From an uncultured Cellvibrionales bacterium (GTDB lineage: Bacteria; Pseudomonadota; Gammaproteobacteria; Pseudomonadales; Cellvibrionaceae), in NCBI GenBank assembly GCA_913020115.1, contig CAJWBQ010000041.1, forward strand, positions 1 through 34,636: a stretch of 34,636 nt of DNA, in the 5' to 3' direction. Below, in pieces: positions 25,416 to 34,121 of the stretch. The position numbers and the translations under genes are program-made. The notes beneath the pieces were generated by a model. It worked only from the letters and a program-made list of their open reading frames with translations. It was not told the DNA's origin and did not search any database. Position 1 is the first letter of the stretch. Every line of letters starts with the position of its first letter.

Positions 25416-27395
25416 TTAAAATAGCTCTACCGAATCTCCAGCGTCATCGTCGTCTATCACTTCCGCCCCCAATTCGCTTATCTCCTCGAGAGTAGAACTT
25501 AAACGATTTACCGAATTCTGAATTCGGTCGACAATGTCATCGGTGGAAATATTGTCATCATCTTTAGCATTAATAGCGTCCGAAACAATACCTTTTAAAT
25601 ATTCTTCTTGCTCATCACTAAGGTCAAGAACATGAAAGCTAAGGCCAATTTCCATAGAGAATTTGTCCACCATGGCCTGATTACTTTGTTCAGAATTTTC
25701 TATTGAGGACGCGGCCTCACGGGCAAGCGAGCCAAGATCACCCACCACCGCTTCTAGCACCCTATTTTGCAGCAAAGTCACATAGCGCGACTCCATACAT
25801 TCAATCAGCACCGCTACATAGTCGCGCACCTGCCCTTTTTCGACGTCACTATCGGGCATGTTTTTTACTAGGAAGGAAATGTGTTTGTCACTCACCATCA
25901 GGCGCTGGCCAAACTCATAGAGCCGGCCCTTGCTTGCCAATAATTCAAACACGTTCAATTCAATGGGGTTACAAACCAAACCACTTTGATCAAAGCTGTG
26001 GATATCGTCACCGTCCCGAAATACTATGGCGCAGTTATGACCGCGATTGCCCATATAATTAAACAGCGATTTGGCTATACCCGGCTCTTCCCTGCGCTGG
26101 GATATTTCCTTCATAAACTGAATGATTTCACCGTAATGAGAAGCTTCCCGCATTGACTGGAAAGCCATTGATTCAGAGTCGGAGATCTTTTTTACTTGCT
26201 CTCTGCGTTTCCGGTGCAGTGCTGCATAGCGATTTATTTTAGTGATCAGGTCCACAACTGGAACAGGCTTGGCGATAAAGGCCACACCTCCAGACTCGTA
26301 TGAGCTTATGCGATTTTCCTGACTGTCTTCACCTGAGACAAATATAATACTGAATTGAGCATCATCGTATTTTTGACGAATTGAATTGGCGATATTAAAG
26401 CCATTACCCGATCTCAGATGAATATCCAGAATCAGAATTTCAGGCATTTCTTTATCGATAATCTCCAGCGCTTCGGTTTCATTGTCGGTGAGATAAAATT
26501 CATAATGATCAGACAGAATATCCATCATTAAGCGGCCATAATCCGCATCGTCTTCCACAACCAACAGCTTGAGGCGGGTGTGGCTTCGCTCTTCCAATAA
26601 ACTTTCATCGCTGACGTTGGTATAGAAGCTTATCATTTCAACTTCTTCAGGCCCTCCATAAAGAAAACCCTGCCCGTAATCAACACCAAATTTTTCTAAC
26701 CAGCGCAACTCCTCAACGTTTTCAATTCCCACCGCAGTAACCGATAAACCCACTTTTCGAGCGGTTGACAAATAGTTTTTAATGCTGTTGCGGCAAGCGT
26801 CAGAATCGAGGATGTTACAAATAAGCGCACGACCAAATTTAATTTCATCGATGGGCAAACTCTCAATAAGATCAAAATCAACCTGCTGGTCAGACAAAAT
26901 ATCCAAGGACAAATTTGCCCCGACCATACGAAATTTATTTAGGCCTCTAACGGCTTTATCTGAGATCGCCTCGCCCGTTTTAAGCACAATATCAATGGCC
27001 AAACGATCTGGCGGCATATTGGATTCTTTGAGAATGGCAATCATCGCAGACAGTGTTTTCGAATTTTCAAAAACACACACGTCAATATTAACTGCCACCG
27101 TGCATTCCAAGTTATTTTCGAGTAAGTAATTCCACTGTTCAGTCACTTGGGTAATAACCAAAAGCGAAAGTTCCGGCAGCAAGCCCATTCTCTCAACAAT
27201 GGGCAACACCGCACCTGCCGACAGAGACTCTCCATTCTCTTGTCTTAACCGTAGAAAAGCCTCAAGGCCGACAACTTCATTATTGGCGTTTAAGGAAACC
27301 TTTTTTTGATACACTAAAAAGAATTGATTTTCTTCGAAGAAATTTTTCACTATCGTTTCATCAAAGCTTTCTCTTACCAACTCTGGCAAACTCAT
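25416..27395 (-). CDS. Degenerate EAL domain - response regulator receiver protein
   Basis: Cytoplasmic signalling protein of 659 aa. Residues about 15-255 are an EAL (c-di-GMP phosphodiesterase) fold with key sites changed: EAL is EAF (45-47), the metal pair DDFG is DILS (165-168), and the EGVE glutamate is lost (AVGIE, 221-225). Asn103, Lys186 and Gln242 remain. It is probably not an active hydrolase but may bind c-di-GMP or a partner. Residues about 275-390 are an intact receiver domain (EDD 281-283, phospho-acceptor Asp324 in LDIHL, Lys376). The last 270 residues, with an acidic tail, match nothing I recognise. GGAG lies 9 nt before the ATG. It follows the HTH-REC gene by 62 bp. Confidence 0.88.
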   Translation of the reverse strand: MSLPELVRESFDETIVKNFFEENQFFLVYQKKVSLNANNEVVGLEAFLRLRQENGESLSAGAVLPIVERMGLLPELSLLVITQVTEQWNYLLENNLECTVAVNIDVCVFENSKTLSAMIAILKESNMPPDRLAIDIVLKTGEAISDKAVRGLNKFRMVGANLSLDILSDQQVDFDLIESLPIDEIKFGRALICNILDSDACRNSIKNYLSTARKVGLSVTAVGIENVEELRWLEKFGVDYGQGFLYGGPEEVEMISFYTNVSDESLLEERSHTRLKLLVVEDDADYGRLMMDILSDHYEFYLTDNETEALEIIDKEMPEILILDIHLRSGNGFNIANSIRQKYDDAQFSIIFVSGEDSQENRISSYESGGVAFIAKPVPVVDLITKINRYAALHRKRREQVKKISDSESMAFQSMREASHYGEIIQFMKEISQRREEPGIAKSLFNYMGNRGHNCAIVFRDGDDIHSFDQSGLVCNPIELNVFELLASKGRLYEFGQRLMVSDKHISFLVKNMPDSDVEKGQVRDYVAVLIECMESRYVTLLQNRVLEAVVGDLGSLAREAASSIENSEQSNQAMVDKFSMEIGLSFHVLDLSDEQEEYLKGIVSDAINAKDDDNISTDDIVDRIQNSVNRLSSTLEEISELGAEVIDDDDAGDSVELF

Positions 27396-27457
27396 AAATG
27401 GCTACTCCATAGCATTATATTTATAAATAAGTACATCTGAATTCTCCCCCCAACAAC

Positions 27458-28081
27458 TCAGCCACCCAAGGTATTGCTCACAAGCGTTGACAGCTCCTGC
27501 ATGTCAAACGGTTTGCCAACAACAGCCAAGGCACCTGCGGTTTTCATACGCTCGACATTCTCTTCGCTGGGAAAGCCGGTCATACCAACCACGGGCACAT
27601 GTCGAGCTTTCGGATTACGCTTTATAAAACGGCAAACGGAATCCCCCCTGATACCGGGCATCATAATATCGATAAAAATTAATGACGGAACGTGCTCTTG
27701 CATCAAAGAGCCAGCCTCAAAGCCATCGATGGCATACAGCAACTCTACCCCGGGCCGAAGACGCTTAAGATGTTCGCCCAAAAGTTCGGCAATATCGGCA
27801 TCGTCGTCGACGATGAGAACCTGTGGGCTTACAGTTGAAACATTTGGTTCTGAGTCTGCCTCAAGCATGGCACTGGCACTCGGCCCAAATAGACCGCCTC
27901 GTTCTGAAGCAAAAGACTGGACCTCTCGAAGTGAGAAACGGCGGTGCCCGCCTGGTGTTAACTGTGGCTTAAGATAACCTGAATTGGCCCAAGAGCGGAC
28001 AGTGATTGGGGATACGTGAAACATTCTCGCCACCTCCGAGGGTGACAGCCACTGCTCCCTGTCGTGAACAACTTTCCCCAT
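27458..28081 (-). CDS. MerR/excisionase-type HTH fused to a receiver domain
   Basis: Response regulator of 207 aa with reversed order: DNA-binding domain first, receiver last. Residues about 10-60 are a MerR/excisionase-like winged helix (LSPSEVARMFHVSPITVRSW, then LKPQLTPGGHRRFSLREV). After a short linker comes a receiver domain (VDDDAD at 91-96, phospho-acceptor Asp138 in FIDIMMPG, Thr168 in GMTGFP, Lys190 in GKPFD), so phosphorylation looks possible. The two-gene unit with the EAL-REC protein has no histidine kinase beside it. The start at 28081 has a G-rich AAAGGGG upstream. A palindrome and an inverted repeat in the upstream gap are candidate autoregulatory sites. Confidence 0.9.
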   Translation of the reverse strand: MGKVVHDREQWLSPSEVARMFHVSPITVRSWANSGYLKPQLTPGGHRRFSLREVQSFASERGGLFGPSASAMLEADSEPNVSTVSPQVLIVDDDADIAELLGEHLKRLRPGVELLYAIDGFEAGSLMQEHVPSLIFIDIMMPGIRGDSVCRFIKRNPKARHVPVVGMTGFPSEENVERMKTAGALAVVGKPFDMQELSTLVSNTLGG

Positions 28082-28109
28082 GCCCGCCCCTTTGGCTGGA
28101 AATATCTAT

Positions 28110-28121
28110 AATATCGATATT
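28110..28121. promoter_or_regulatory. AT-rich palindrome upstream of the HTH-REC gene
   Basis: AATATCGATATT is a perfect 12-bp palindrome about 29 bp upstream of the HTH-REC start, in an AT-rich stretch that could include the promoter. It could be an operator, but short AT palindromes are frequent by chance. Confidence 0.3.
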
Positions 28122-28146
28122 TTCTATAAATTTGTCCTAACCTTAG

Positions 28147-28176
28147 TAGACAATATCTGTTTAGGCAAATTGTCTA
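28147..28176. promoter_or_regulatory. Inverted repeat TAGACAAT-N14-ATTGTCTA, candidate operator
   Basis: Two perfect 8-bp half-sites with centres 22 bp apart (about two helical turns), 66-95 bp upstream of the HTH-REC gene and on the far side of the helicase gene. The spacing fits binding of a dimer on one DNA face. The remaining part of this 397-bp gap, 28177-28478, contains no gene I can support. Confidence 0.4.
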
Positions 28177-28478
28177 GAGCTTTGTACGATTGTCGAAGAT
28201 GCTGCTTAGTCACCATCACGCCAAATGCGCAAAACAGCACGTAATCTCGGCGATTTTACCCGTGTGCACTTCCTCTGGGACTCAAGGTTTCGGTATGAAG
28301 AAAATCCGCCCAAATCAAGGCTCTTCGATACAATTATTTGAGCTGACACTTTCAGCCATTTTACTTTCCGCCCCCTTATGCAGCAGTACATCTATAGATG
28401 GCTTCCTGTTATAATTACCTACTCTGCGGCGAAATAATCTCGGCCGCACGCCAATTGACCCTATACCTGAGACAGCAC

Positions 28479-29663
28479 ATGCCATTCTCCGCCCTCGGCT
28501 TAAGCGAGCCCATTTTACAAGCCATCCGCGAGCTGGGTTACGAAAAACCTACCCCTATTCAGCAGCAGGCGATCCCCCCCATTCTGGAGGGCCGAGACAT
28601 CATTGCGTCCGCGCAAACCGGCAGCGGCAAAACCGCTAGTTTCGTTTTGCCTCTACTAGAGAAACTGAGTGCCAAGCCGGTGGTGCGGGCCAAACGTATT
28701 CGCGCGCTCATTCTGACCCCCACTCGTGAATTGGCCATTCAGGTAGAGGCCAACATTGCCCGCTACGGCAAACATTTAAACCTGCACTCCTTGGCCATGT
28801 ATGGCGGCGTCGATTCCGAGCCCCAAAAGCAGGCACTTATCCAGGGCGTTGACCTACTGGTTGCGACCCCAGGCCGGCTGCTAGATTTGGCCCACCGTCG
28901 CGCACTTTATTTTGACGAATTACAGGTCTTGGTTTTGGACGAAGCCGACAGAATGTTAGACATGGGTTTTATCGCTGACATTAATAAAATCATTGAGCGC
29001 CTGCCCGAGCCACGCCAAAACCTATTGTTTTCTGCCACCCTGTCCGATCAAGTTCGCTTTTTGGCCCAAACCGCCATACACCACCCCGTAGAGATATCCG
29101 TATCAGACAACAAAAAAACCAAACCCCAAATTGACCAATGGCTCATCACCGTCGACAAAGGCAATAAATCTTCCCTACTCAGCCATCTCATTAATGAAGA
29201 AGAATGGCAGCAGGCACTGATTTTTATTCAAACCAAGCACGGCGCAGCCAAACTAGTGAGCCAGTTAGAAAAACGCGGCATCAAAGCCGACTCCATACAT
29301 GGAGGCAGAAGCCAGGCCGTGCGCACACAAATTTTGGACGACTTTAAAACCGGCAAGCTCAGCTTCCTAGTTGCCACCGGCATTGCCGCACGAGGTCTAG
29401 ACATTGACGAACTCACCCGAGTGGTGAACTACGACCTGCCCGATGAAGCCGACGACTACATTCACCGCATTGGCCGCACAGGGCGAGCGGGCGCCTCAGG
29501 CGAAGCCATATCTTTTGTTTCAAAAGACGACTTCCGCAATCTCTGCGCCATAGAAAGCCGCCTTAACCACCTCATTACCCGGCGAGAGATTGAAGGCTTT
29601 GAAGCGAGTAAAGTAGTGCCCATATCCATATTAAATTATCGCCCCAAGCACAAAAGAAAATAA
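28479..29663 (+). CDS. rhlE: DEAD-box ATP-dependent RNA helicase, RhlE type
   Basis: RNA helicase of 394 aa for RNA duplex unwinding in ribosome assembly or mRNA decay. The ATG at 28479 gives the standard RhlE opening (MPFSALGLSEPILQAI); an upstream ATG at 28398 would add 27 residues without family support. All motifs are visible: Q motif EKPTPIQQQAIP, I AQTGSGKT, Ia PTRELAIQ, Ib TPGR, II VLDEADRMLDMGF, III SATL, IV LIFIQTKHGA, V TGIAARGLDI, VI YIHRIGRTGRAG. The short C-terminus ends in a basic RPKHKRK stretch. It lies 41 bp before selO on the same strand. Confidence 0.94.
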   Translation: MPFSALGLSEPILQAIRELGYEKPTPIQQQAIPPILEGRDIIASAQTGSGKTASFVLPLLEKLSAKPVVRAKRIRALILTPTRELAIQVEANIARYGKHLNLHSLAMYGGVDSEPQKQALIQGVDLLVATPGRLLDLAHRRALYFDELQVLVLDEADRMLDMGFIADINKIIERLPEPRQNLLFSATLSDQVRFLAQTAIHHPVEISVSDNKKTKPQIDQWLITVDKGNKSSLLSHLINEEEWQQALIFIQTKHGAAKLVSQLEKRGIKADSIHGGRSQAVRTQILDDFKTGKLSFLVATGIAARGLDIDELTRVVNYDLPDEADDYIHRIGRTGRAGASGEAISFVSKDDFRNLCAIESRLNHLITRREIEGFEASKVVPISILNYRPKHKRK

Positions 29664-29704
29664 TGACCGCCACTACAGCACAGCTTAAATAGGCCAAGTA
29701 AACC

Positions 29705-31159
29705 ATGAAATTTTCCAACAGTTACGCCCAACTGGGTGACGCATTTTTCAAGCGAGTGAAGCCAAGCGCCGCAAGCAAACCTGAATTACTCTTGTGGAAC
29801 AGCCCCCTCGCAAAGAGCCTAAAAATAAGTGAAGCCCTACAAAACAACCCTTCCCTTGCCGCCCAAATTTTCTCCGGCAGCCAGCTACCCGAAGGCGCCG
29901 ACCCCATGGCCCTCGCCTACTCCGGGCACCAATTTGGCCACCTCAACCCACAGCTAGGTGACGGCCGCGCCCACCTACTCGGCGAACTTATCAATGAAGA
30001 TAAAGTGCGCATGGACATACAACTAAAAGGCTCCGGCCGAACCCCCTACTCAAGACAAGGCGACGGCCGCTGCGCCCTAGGGCCCGCCATTCGCGAATAC
30101 ATCATGAGCGAAGCCATGTACGCCCTAAGAGTTCCCACTTCCCGAGCCCTAGCCGTAGTAGCCACAGGCGACCAAGTTATTCGAGACAGCATAAAACCCG
30201 GCGCCGTAGTCACCCGAGTTGCCTCCAGCCACATACGTGTCGGCACATTCCAATACTTTGCCATCCACAAAGACCTAGACTCACTACAAGCCCTAGTCGA
30301 CTACGCCACAAACCGCCACTTCCCCGAAATTGATCCAGAAAGCCAAGACAAAACCCTGCAATTTCTCCAAGCCGCCATCGACAAACAAATACAACTCGTC
30401 ATAGAGTGGATGCGAGTAGGCTTCATTCACGGCGTAATGAACACCGACAACGTCGCCATCTCCGGAGAAACCATAGACTTTGGCCCCTGCGCCATGATGG
30501 GTGCCTACCACCCCGGCACCGTCTTCAGCTCAATAGACCAGCAGAGTCGCTACGCCTTCGGCAACCAACCCAGCATCACCCTCTGGAACATGACCCGCCT
30601 AGCCGAGAGCCTGCTGCCCCTAATTCACAACGACGAAAAAGAGGCAATTGCCCTAGTCGAACCCCTACTCACCAAATTCGGCCCCAGCTTCCAACAGGCC
30701 TACCTAACAATGCTAAGCCGCAAACTGGGCTTCAGCCAGCCAAGCGAAACACACAGCGCCCTGATACTGGCCCTGCTAGAAACCATGCAAAACAAAGAAC
30801 TCGACTACACCAACACCTTCATGCAACTGGGCATGTCCCTAGACAACGACACCCTAAGACAATCACTAACAGAGTCCCTTGGTAGCTGGTACACTGACTG
30901 GAAAAGCGCCCTTGAGAGCTCAACAGAAAATCTAGACATGGCAAAAGCACTTATGAATAATAACAACCCAGTGCTTATTCCAAGGAACCACCATGTAGAA
31001 GCCGTACTAAAAGCCTGCGAAGAGTCCGGCAGCGCCCAAGCCGCAGAAGAATTTCTAAGCGCCTTACGCTCACCCTATGAAACCCTGGAGAGCACAAAAA
31101 ACTACCAAGACACACCCAGCGACGGCGACAAATTCTATCGAACATTTTGCGGCACTTAG
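29705..31159 (+). CDS. selO: SelO/YdiU-family protein adenylyltransferase (pseudokinase fold)
   Basis: Protein of 484 aa (E. coli YdiU is about 478) that transfers AMP from ATP to Ser/Thr/Tyr of target proteins, with a redox-stress role in known members. Seen: YSGHQFGHLNPQLGDGRAHL, LKGSGRTPYSRQGDGR with the nucleotide-binding Lys/Arg, REYIMSEAM with the conserved Glu, HGVMNTDNVAI catalytic loop and IDFGPC metal site. The C-terminus ends FYRTFCGT, a Cys near the end where eukaryotic homologues have selenocysteine. Coding is unusually rich in A and C, with many CTA leucine codons; the bias continues into the first half of the BCCT gene. Confidence 0.95.
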   Translation: MKFSNSYAQLGDAFFKRVKPSAASKPELLLWNSPLAKSLKISEALQNNPSLAAQIFSGSQLPEGADPMALAYSGHQFGHLNPQLGDGRAHLLGELINEDKVRMDIQLKGSGRTPYSRQGDGRCALGPAIREYIMSEAMYALRVPTSRALAVVATGDQVIRDSIKPGAVVTRVASSHIRVGTFQYFAIHKDLDSLQALVDYATNRHFPEIDPESQDKTLQFLQAAIDKQIQLVIEWMRVGFIHGVMNTDNVAISGETIDFGPCAMMGAYHPGTVFSSIDQQSRYAFGNQPSITLWNMTRLAESLLPLIHNDEKEAIALVEPLLTKFGPSFQQAYLTMLSRKLGFSQPSETHSALILALLETMQNKELDYTNTFMQLGMSLDNDTLRQSLTESLGSWYTDWKSALESSTENLDMAKALMNNNNPVLIPRNHHVEAVLKACEESGSAQAAEEFLSALRSPYETLESTKNYQDTPSDGDKFYRTFCGT

Positions 31160-31225
31160 AAACAGGACACAGCGCAACGATAGCTTATAGTTCATTTGGT
31201 CTTATTTTCCTTGCTATGGCACAAA

Positions 31226-31398
31226 GGTAGGGTCGTCAGGGTGCTTCATGTTGTGGCCATTCAGGGAGCGTTTAAGTTTGTCAGTTTTTCTGGCGTCTTT
31301 AGCGAGGACTGTTTGAGCGAAGCGAGTGCCACAGCAGCCAGAAAAACTGACAAACTTGCGACCGGCCACAACATGGAGCACCCAGACGGCCCGAATTA
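31226..31398. mobile_element. MITE-like palindromic element between selO and the BCCT gene
   Basis: Two nested inverted repeats: outer arms 31230-31258 and 31364-31392 (29 bp, 3 mismatches) and inner arms 31274-31294 and 31337-31357 (21 bp, perfect), around a 42-nt centre. A 10-bp direct repeat ATGGCACAAA flanks it (31216-31225 and 31399-31408), as a target-site duplication would. It has no coding capacity, so any mobility needs a transposase in trans. The 312-bp gap contains no gene. Confidence 0.65.
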
Positions 31399-31404
31399 AT
31401 GGCA

Positions 31405-31432
31405 CAAATAACAAATAACAAATAACAAATAA
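31405..31432. repeat. Four tandem 7-bp units CAAATAA
   Basis: Four perfect head-to-tail copies directly beside the right end of the palindromic element and 39 bp before the BCCT start. Such a short repeat could vary in copy number by slippage and change promoter or leader spacing. Confidence 0.85.
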
Positions 31433-31471
31433 AAGAACTCCCAACCAACCAAGCATGACAACGGAATACCT

Positions 31472-33451
31472 ATGAGCACATCGACACAGACTGCAGTAGC
31501 CAAAATCAACAAGCCCGTGTTTATCGTATCCTCCGCCATAATATTTGTACTAGTACTAACCTCAGCCCTATTCCCCAAAGCCGCCGACCAAGTTTTCAAA
31601 CAAACACTCAGCACCATACTGACCAATGCTAGCTGGTACTACGTTAGCGTCGTCGCCATCATATTCCTAAGCATCGTATTCTTTACCTTCAGCCGTTACG
31701 GAGACATCAAACTCGGCCCCGATCACTCCGTTCCCAAATACAGCTACGGCTCCTGGATGTCCATGCTGTTTTCCGCCGGCATGGGCATTGGCATAATGTT
31801 TTTTGGCGTTGCCGAGCCCGTCATGCATTACCTAAACCCACCCAGCGGCCAAGGAGAAAACATAGAAGCCGCCCGCGAAGCCATGAAAATCACCTTTTTC
31901 CACTGGGGCCTACACGCCTGGGCTATCTACGCCGTGGTCGGATTAATACTCGCCTACTTCAGCTTCAGACAAGGCCTACCCCTCACCCTACGCTCCGCCC
32001 TACACCCACTCATTGGCGACAGAATCTACGGCCCCATTGGCCACGCCATCGACATCTTTGCCATCTTGGGCACCGTATTTGGCGTGGCCACATCGCTGGG
32101 TTTAGGCGTCACGCAAATTAACGCCGGCTTCAACCACACCTTTGGCCTAAGCGAATCTGCGAACGTACAAGTGATGATAATCATCATCGTCACAGGCTTA
32201 GCCCTCATATCCGTGTTGTCAGGTTTAGACAAAGGCATCAAACGACTTTCTGAAATGAACCTGACCTTAGCCCTCATCATGGCCATCGCCATACTGCTCA
32301 TTGGGCCCACCCTATTTTTAGTCCAGAGCCTAGTTGAAAATACCGGCGCCTACCTAGCCGAGATTGTCAGCACCACCTTTAAACTATTTGCCTACGAGCC
32401 CAACGACTGGCTGGGTGGCTGGACCATATTTTACTGGGGCTGGTGGATTTCCTGGTCTCCTTTCGTAGGAATTTTCATCGCTCGAATTTCTCGTGGGCGA
32501 ACCATTCGTGAATTTTGTTTAGGTGTCACCCTAGTGCCCACCGCCATAACCCTGTTTTGGCTCACCGTCTTTGGCAACAGCGCCATTGACCTGATATTGA
32601 ATCAGGGCCAACAAGCTTTAGGTGAGGCAGTCAATGCAAACACCGCAGTGGCCCTGTTCAAATTTTTCAATTACTTCCCATTTTCATCAATTCTTTCAGT
32701 CATTGCCGTACTCATGGTAGTGATCTTTTTTGTCACCTCCGCAGACAGTGGTGCACTAGTAGTCAACATGCTTGCGGCCAATGGCAACGAAAACACACCG
32801 CCCTGGCAGCGTATTTACTGGACCTGCACCATGGGCATTGTGGCAATCATCTTGCTGCTCGCAGGCGGCCTGGGGGCCTTGCAGTCGGCGGCGATCGCCA
32901 CGGCTCTGCCCTTCTCCGTTATTCTCTTGCTCTCCATCTACGGCCTAACTCAGGCGCTGCGCATCGAAAACATCAAACGCAGCAGCTTACTCGACTCAAT
33001 GAACACCACGCCTCCGGCCACCACCGGCAACGCTGAGAGAGACTGGAAGAGCCGACTGGAGAACCTGTCTCACGTCCATCAATCTGGGCATGTGGAAGAC
33101 TTCATTAAAGGCGTTGCCTTAAAGAGCATGCGAAAATTAGCGGACGAATTTAGGCAGCATGGCCTAGAGGCAACCCTCAACAATGAAGACTCGGCCCTGC
33201 AATTGACCGTTGGCCCTGCAGACGAAAACGAATTTATCTATGGCCTGCGAGTTCGCCGCCTAGACTCTTCCGCGTTTCCACACAACGAAAGTAATGACCC
33301 CGCCGATGATGGCGAGCACTACCGCGCCGAAGTATTCCTCAAAGAAGGCGGAAAAAATTACGATGTGATGGGCTACAGTGGCGATCAATTGATTAATGAC
33401 GTGCTGGACCAATATGAAAAGCATTTACATTTCCTTGCTCGCTTAAACTAA
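31472..33451 (+). CDS. BCCT-family choline/glycine-betaine/carnitine transporter (BetT-like)
   Basis: Inner-membrane secondary carrier of 659 aa for quaternary ammonium osmolytes. About 12 hydrophobic segments cover residues 15-505, beginning FIVSSAIIFVLVLTSALF. The family signatures are SAGMGIGIMFFGVAEPVMHY (Gly-rich substrate segment) and the Trp-rich WGWWISWSPFVGIFIARISR. About 150 hydrophilic C-terminal residues follow, as in E. coli BetT (677 aa), where this domain senses osmotic stress; choline is therefore the favoured substrate, but no betA/betB gene is near. A GGA lies before the ATG. Leucine CTA codons are common in the first half and rarer after about 32450. Confidence 0.93.
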   Translation: MSTSTQTAVAKINKPVFIVSSAIIFVLVLTSALFPKAADQVFKQTLSTILTNASWYYVSVVAIIFLSIVFFTFSRYGDIKLGPDHSVPKYSYGSWMSMLFSAGMGIGIMFFGVAEPVMHYLNPPSGQGENIEAAREAMKITFFHWGLHAWAIYAVVGLILAYFSFRQGLPLTLRSALHPLIGDRIYGPIGHAIDIFAILGTVFGVATSLGLGVTQINAGFNHTFGLSESANVQVMIIIIVTGLALISVLSGLDKGIKRLSEMNLTLALIMAIAILLIGPTLFLVQSLVENTGAYLAEIVSTTFKLFAYEPNDWLGGWTIFYWGWWISWSPFVGIFIARISRGRTIREFCLGVTLVPTAITLFWLTVFGNSAIDLILNQGQQALGEAVNANTAVALFKFFNYFPFSSILSVIAVLMVVIFFVTSADSGALVVNMLAANGNENTPPWQRIYWTCTMGIVAIILLLAGGLGALQSAAIATALPFSVILLLSIYGLTQALRIENIKRSSLLDSMNTTPPATTGNAERDWKSRLENLSHVHQSGHVEDFIKGVALKSMRKLADEFRQHGLEATLNNEDSALQLTVGPADENEFIYGLRVRRLDSSAFPHNESNDPADDGEHYRAEVFLKEGGKNYDVMGYSGDQLINDVLDQYEKHLHFLARLN

Positions 33452-33500
33452 AGCTAGGATATTGCGATTATCTTAAACCCCAATGACTTATGAGTAAAAA

Positions 33501-33854
33501 ATGACCCTCGAACAGTTTTTAGTAGAATTAAGAAGCACGCCAGGCACCATAGAATTTCAGCAGGTGATGGATATTATTGGACAGCACTACCACTACAGCG
33601 CTAGGGGTTTTCAAAATGGTCCCGACCTTCACAATGCCCCAGGCACCAATGAGGGCTCTTGTAAGATATTCGCGTTTGCACAGTTAGAAGGCTTGTCTCA
33701 AGCCGAGACTCTCGCTTGTTTTGGCAAGTTTTATCGAGAGGAAGTGCTGGAGCAGCCAGACGCCGAAAACCATGGCAACATTAGGGCTTTTATACAGTTT
33801 GGCTGGGACGGCATTAAGTTCGATGGCGCTGCCTTGCTTAAGATCAGCAACTAA
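33501..33854 (+). CDS. HopJ-family (PF08888-type) small protein
   Basis: Protein of 117 aa matching the HopJ family pattern throughout: LEQFLVELRSTPGTIEFQQVM, YHYSARGFQNG, NAPGTNEGSCKIFAFAQL and HGNIRAFIQFGWDGIKFDG. The family is named after a Pseudomonas syringae effector candidate but is common in marine bacteria without a type III system, and none is visible here. There is no signal peptide. It follows the BCCT gene by 49 bp. The biochemical role is unknown; the name should not be taken as evidence of virulence. Confidence 0.88.
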   Translation: MTLEQFLVELRSTPGTIEFQQVMDIIGQHYHYSARGFQNGPDLHNAPGTNEGSCKIFAFAQLEGLSQAETLACFGKFYREEVLEQPDAENHGNIRAFIQFGWDGIKFDGAALLKISN

Positions 33855-33900
33855 ATGAATAGAGAGTAAATGGCGAAACCTTGGCCAAAATAAACCCCCT

Positions 33901-33921
33901 GCCGCGCCTATCTAGCGCGGC
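33901..33921. other. Hairpin downstream of the HopJ-family gene
   Basis: A 7-bp GC-rich stem (GCCGCGC / GCGCGGC) with a 7-nt loop, lacking a T-run. It may mark the transcript end. The rest of the 267-bp gap to 34121 shows no recognisable feature. Confidence 0.35.
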
Positions 33922-34121
33922 TAGAACTCGCCGAAAACCAGAAAAACCATCCCTCAATCAACAAAACCCTCAACGATTCCCAATAAAGCTGGTCAATTTC
34001 GAAATCGCTTAGCTCGCGTCAGAATTCGTGGAGACTGCAGTGGTCGTCTGTCCTCTAATTACATGGCTGATGTGCGGAAAGTACTCCTCACATACATTCA
34101 TTTAACAAAGAGAGTGGAATT

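Noticed and set aside
28303..28380. Further TCCGCCC sequences upstream of the helicase gene as extra ECF promoter copies
   Set aside because: On the minus strand the -35-like part is present, but no CGTYYCA element follows at 15 nt.
28190..28414. 74-aa open frame between the HTH-REC and helicase genes
   Set aside because: No ribosome binding site, no recognisable sequence, and it runs towards the helicase leader; not supported as a gene.
28398..28478. 27-residue N-terminal extension of the RNA helicase
   Set aside because: RhlE proteins begin at the MPFSALGL-like segment, and the extension has no family match.
30406..30885. 159-aa open frame overlapping selO in another frame
   Set aside because: Its Arg/Pro/Gln-rich low-complexity translation arises from the A/C-rich coding of selO.
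31196..31456. Short open frames on both strands over the palindromic element
   Set aside because: They mirror each other because of the inverted repeat and contain no protein-like pattern.
33501..33854. Type III secretion effector, implied by the HopJ name
   Set aside because: No secretion genes or chaperone are near, and the family is widespread in bacteria without type III systems.
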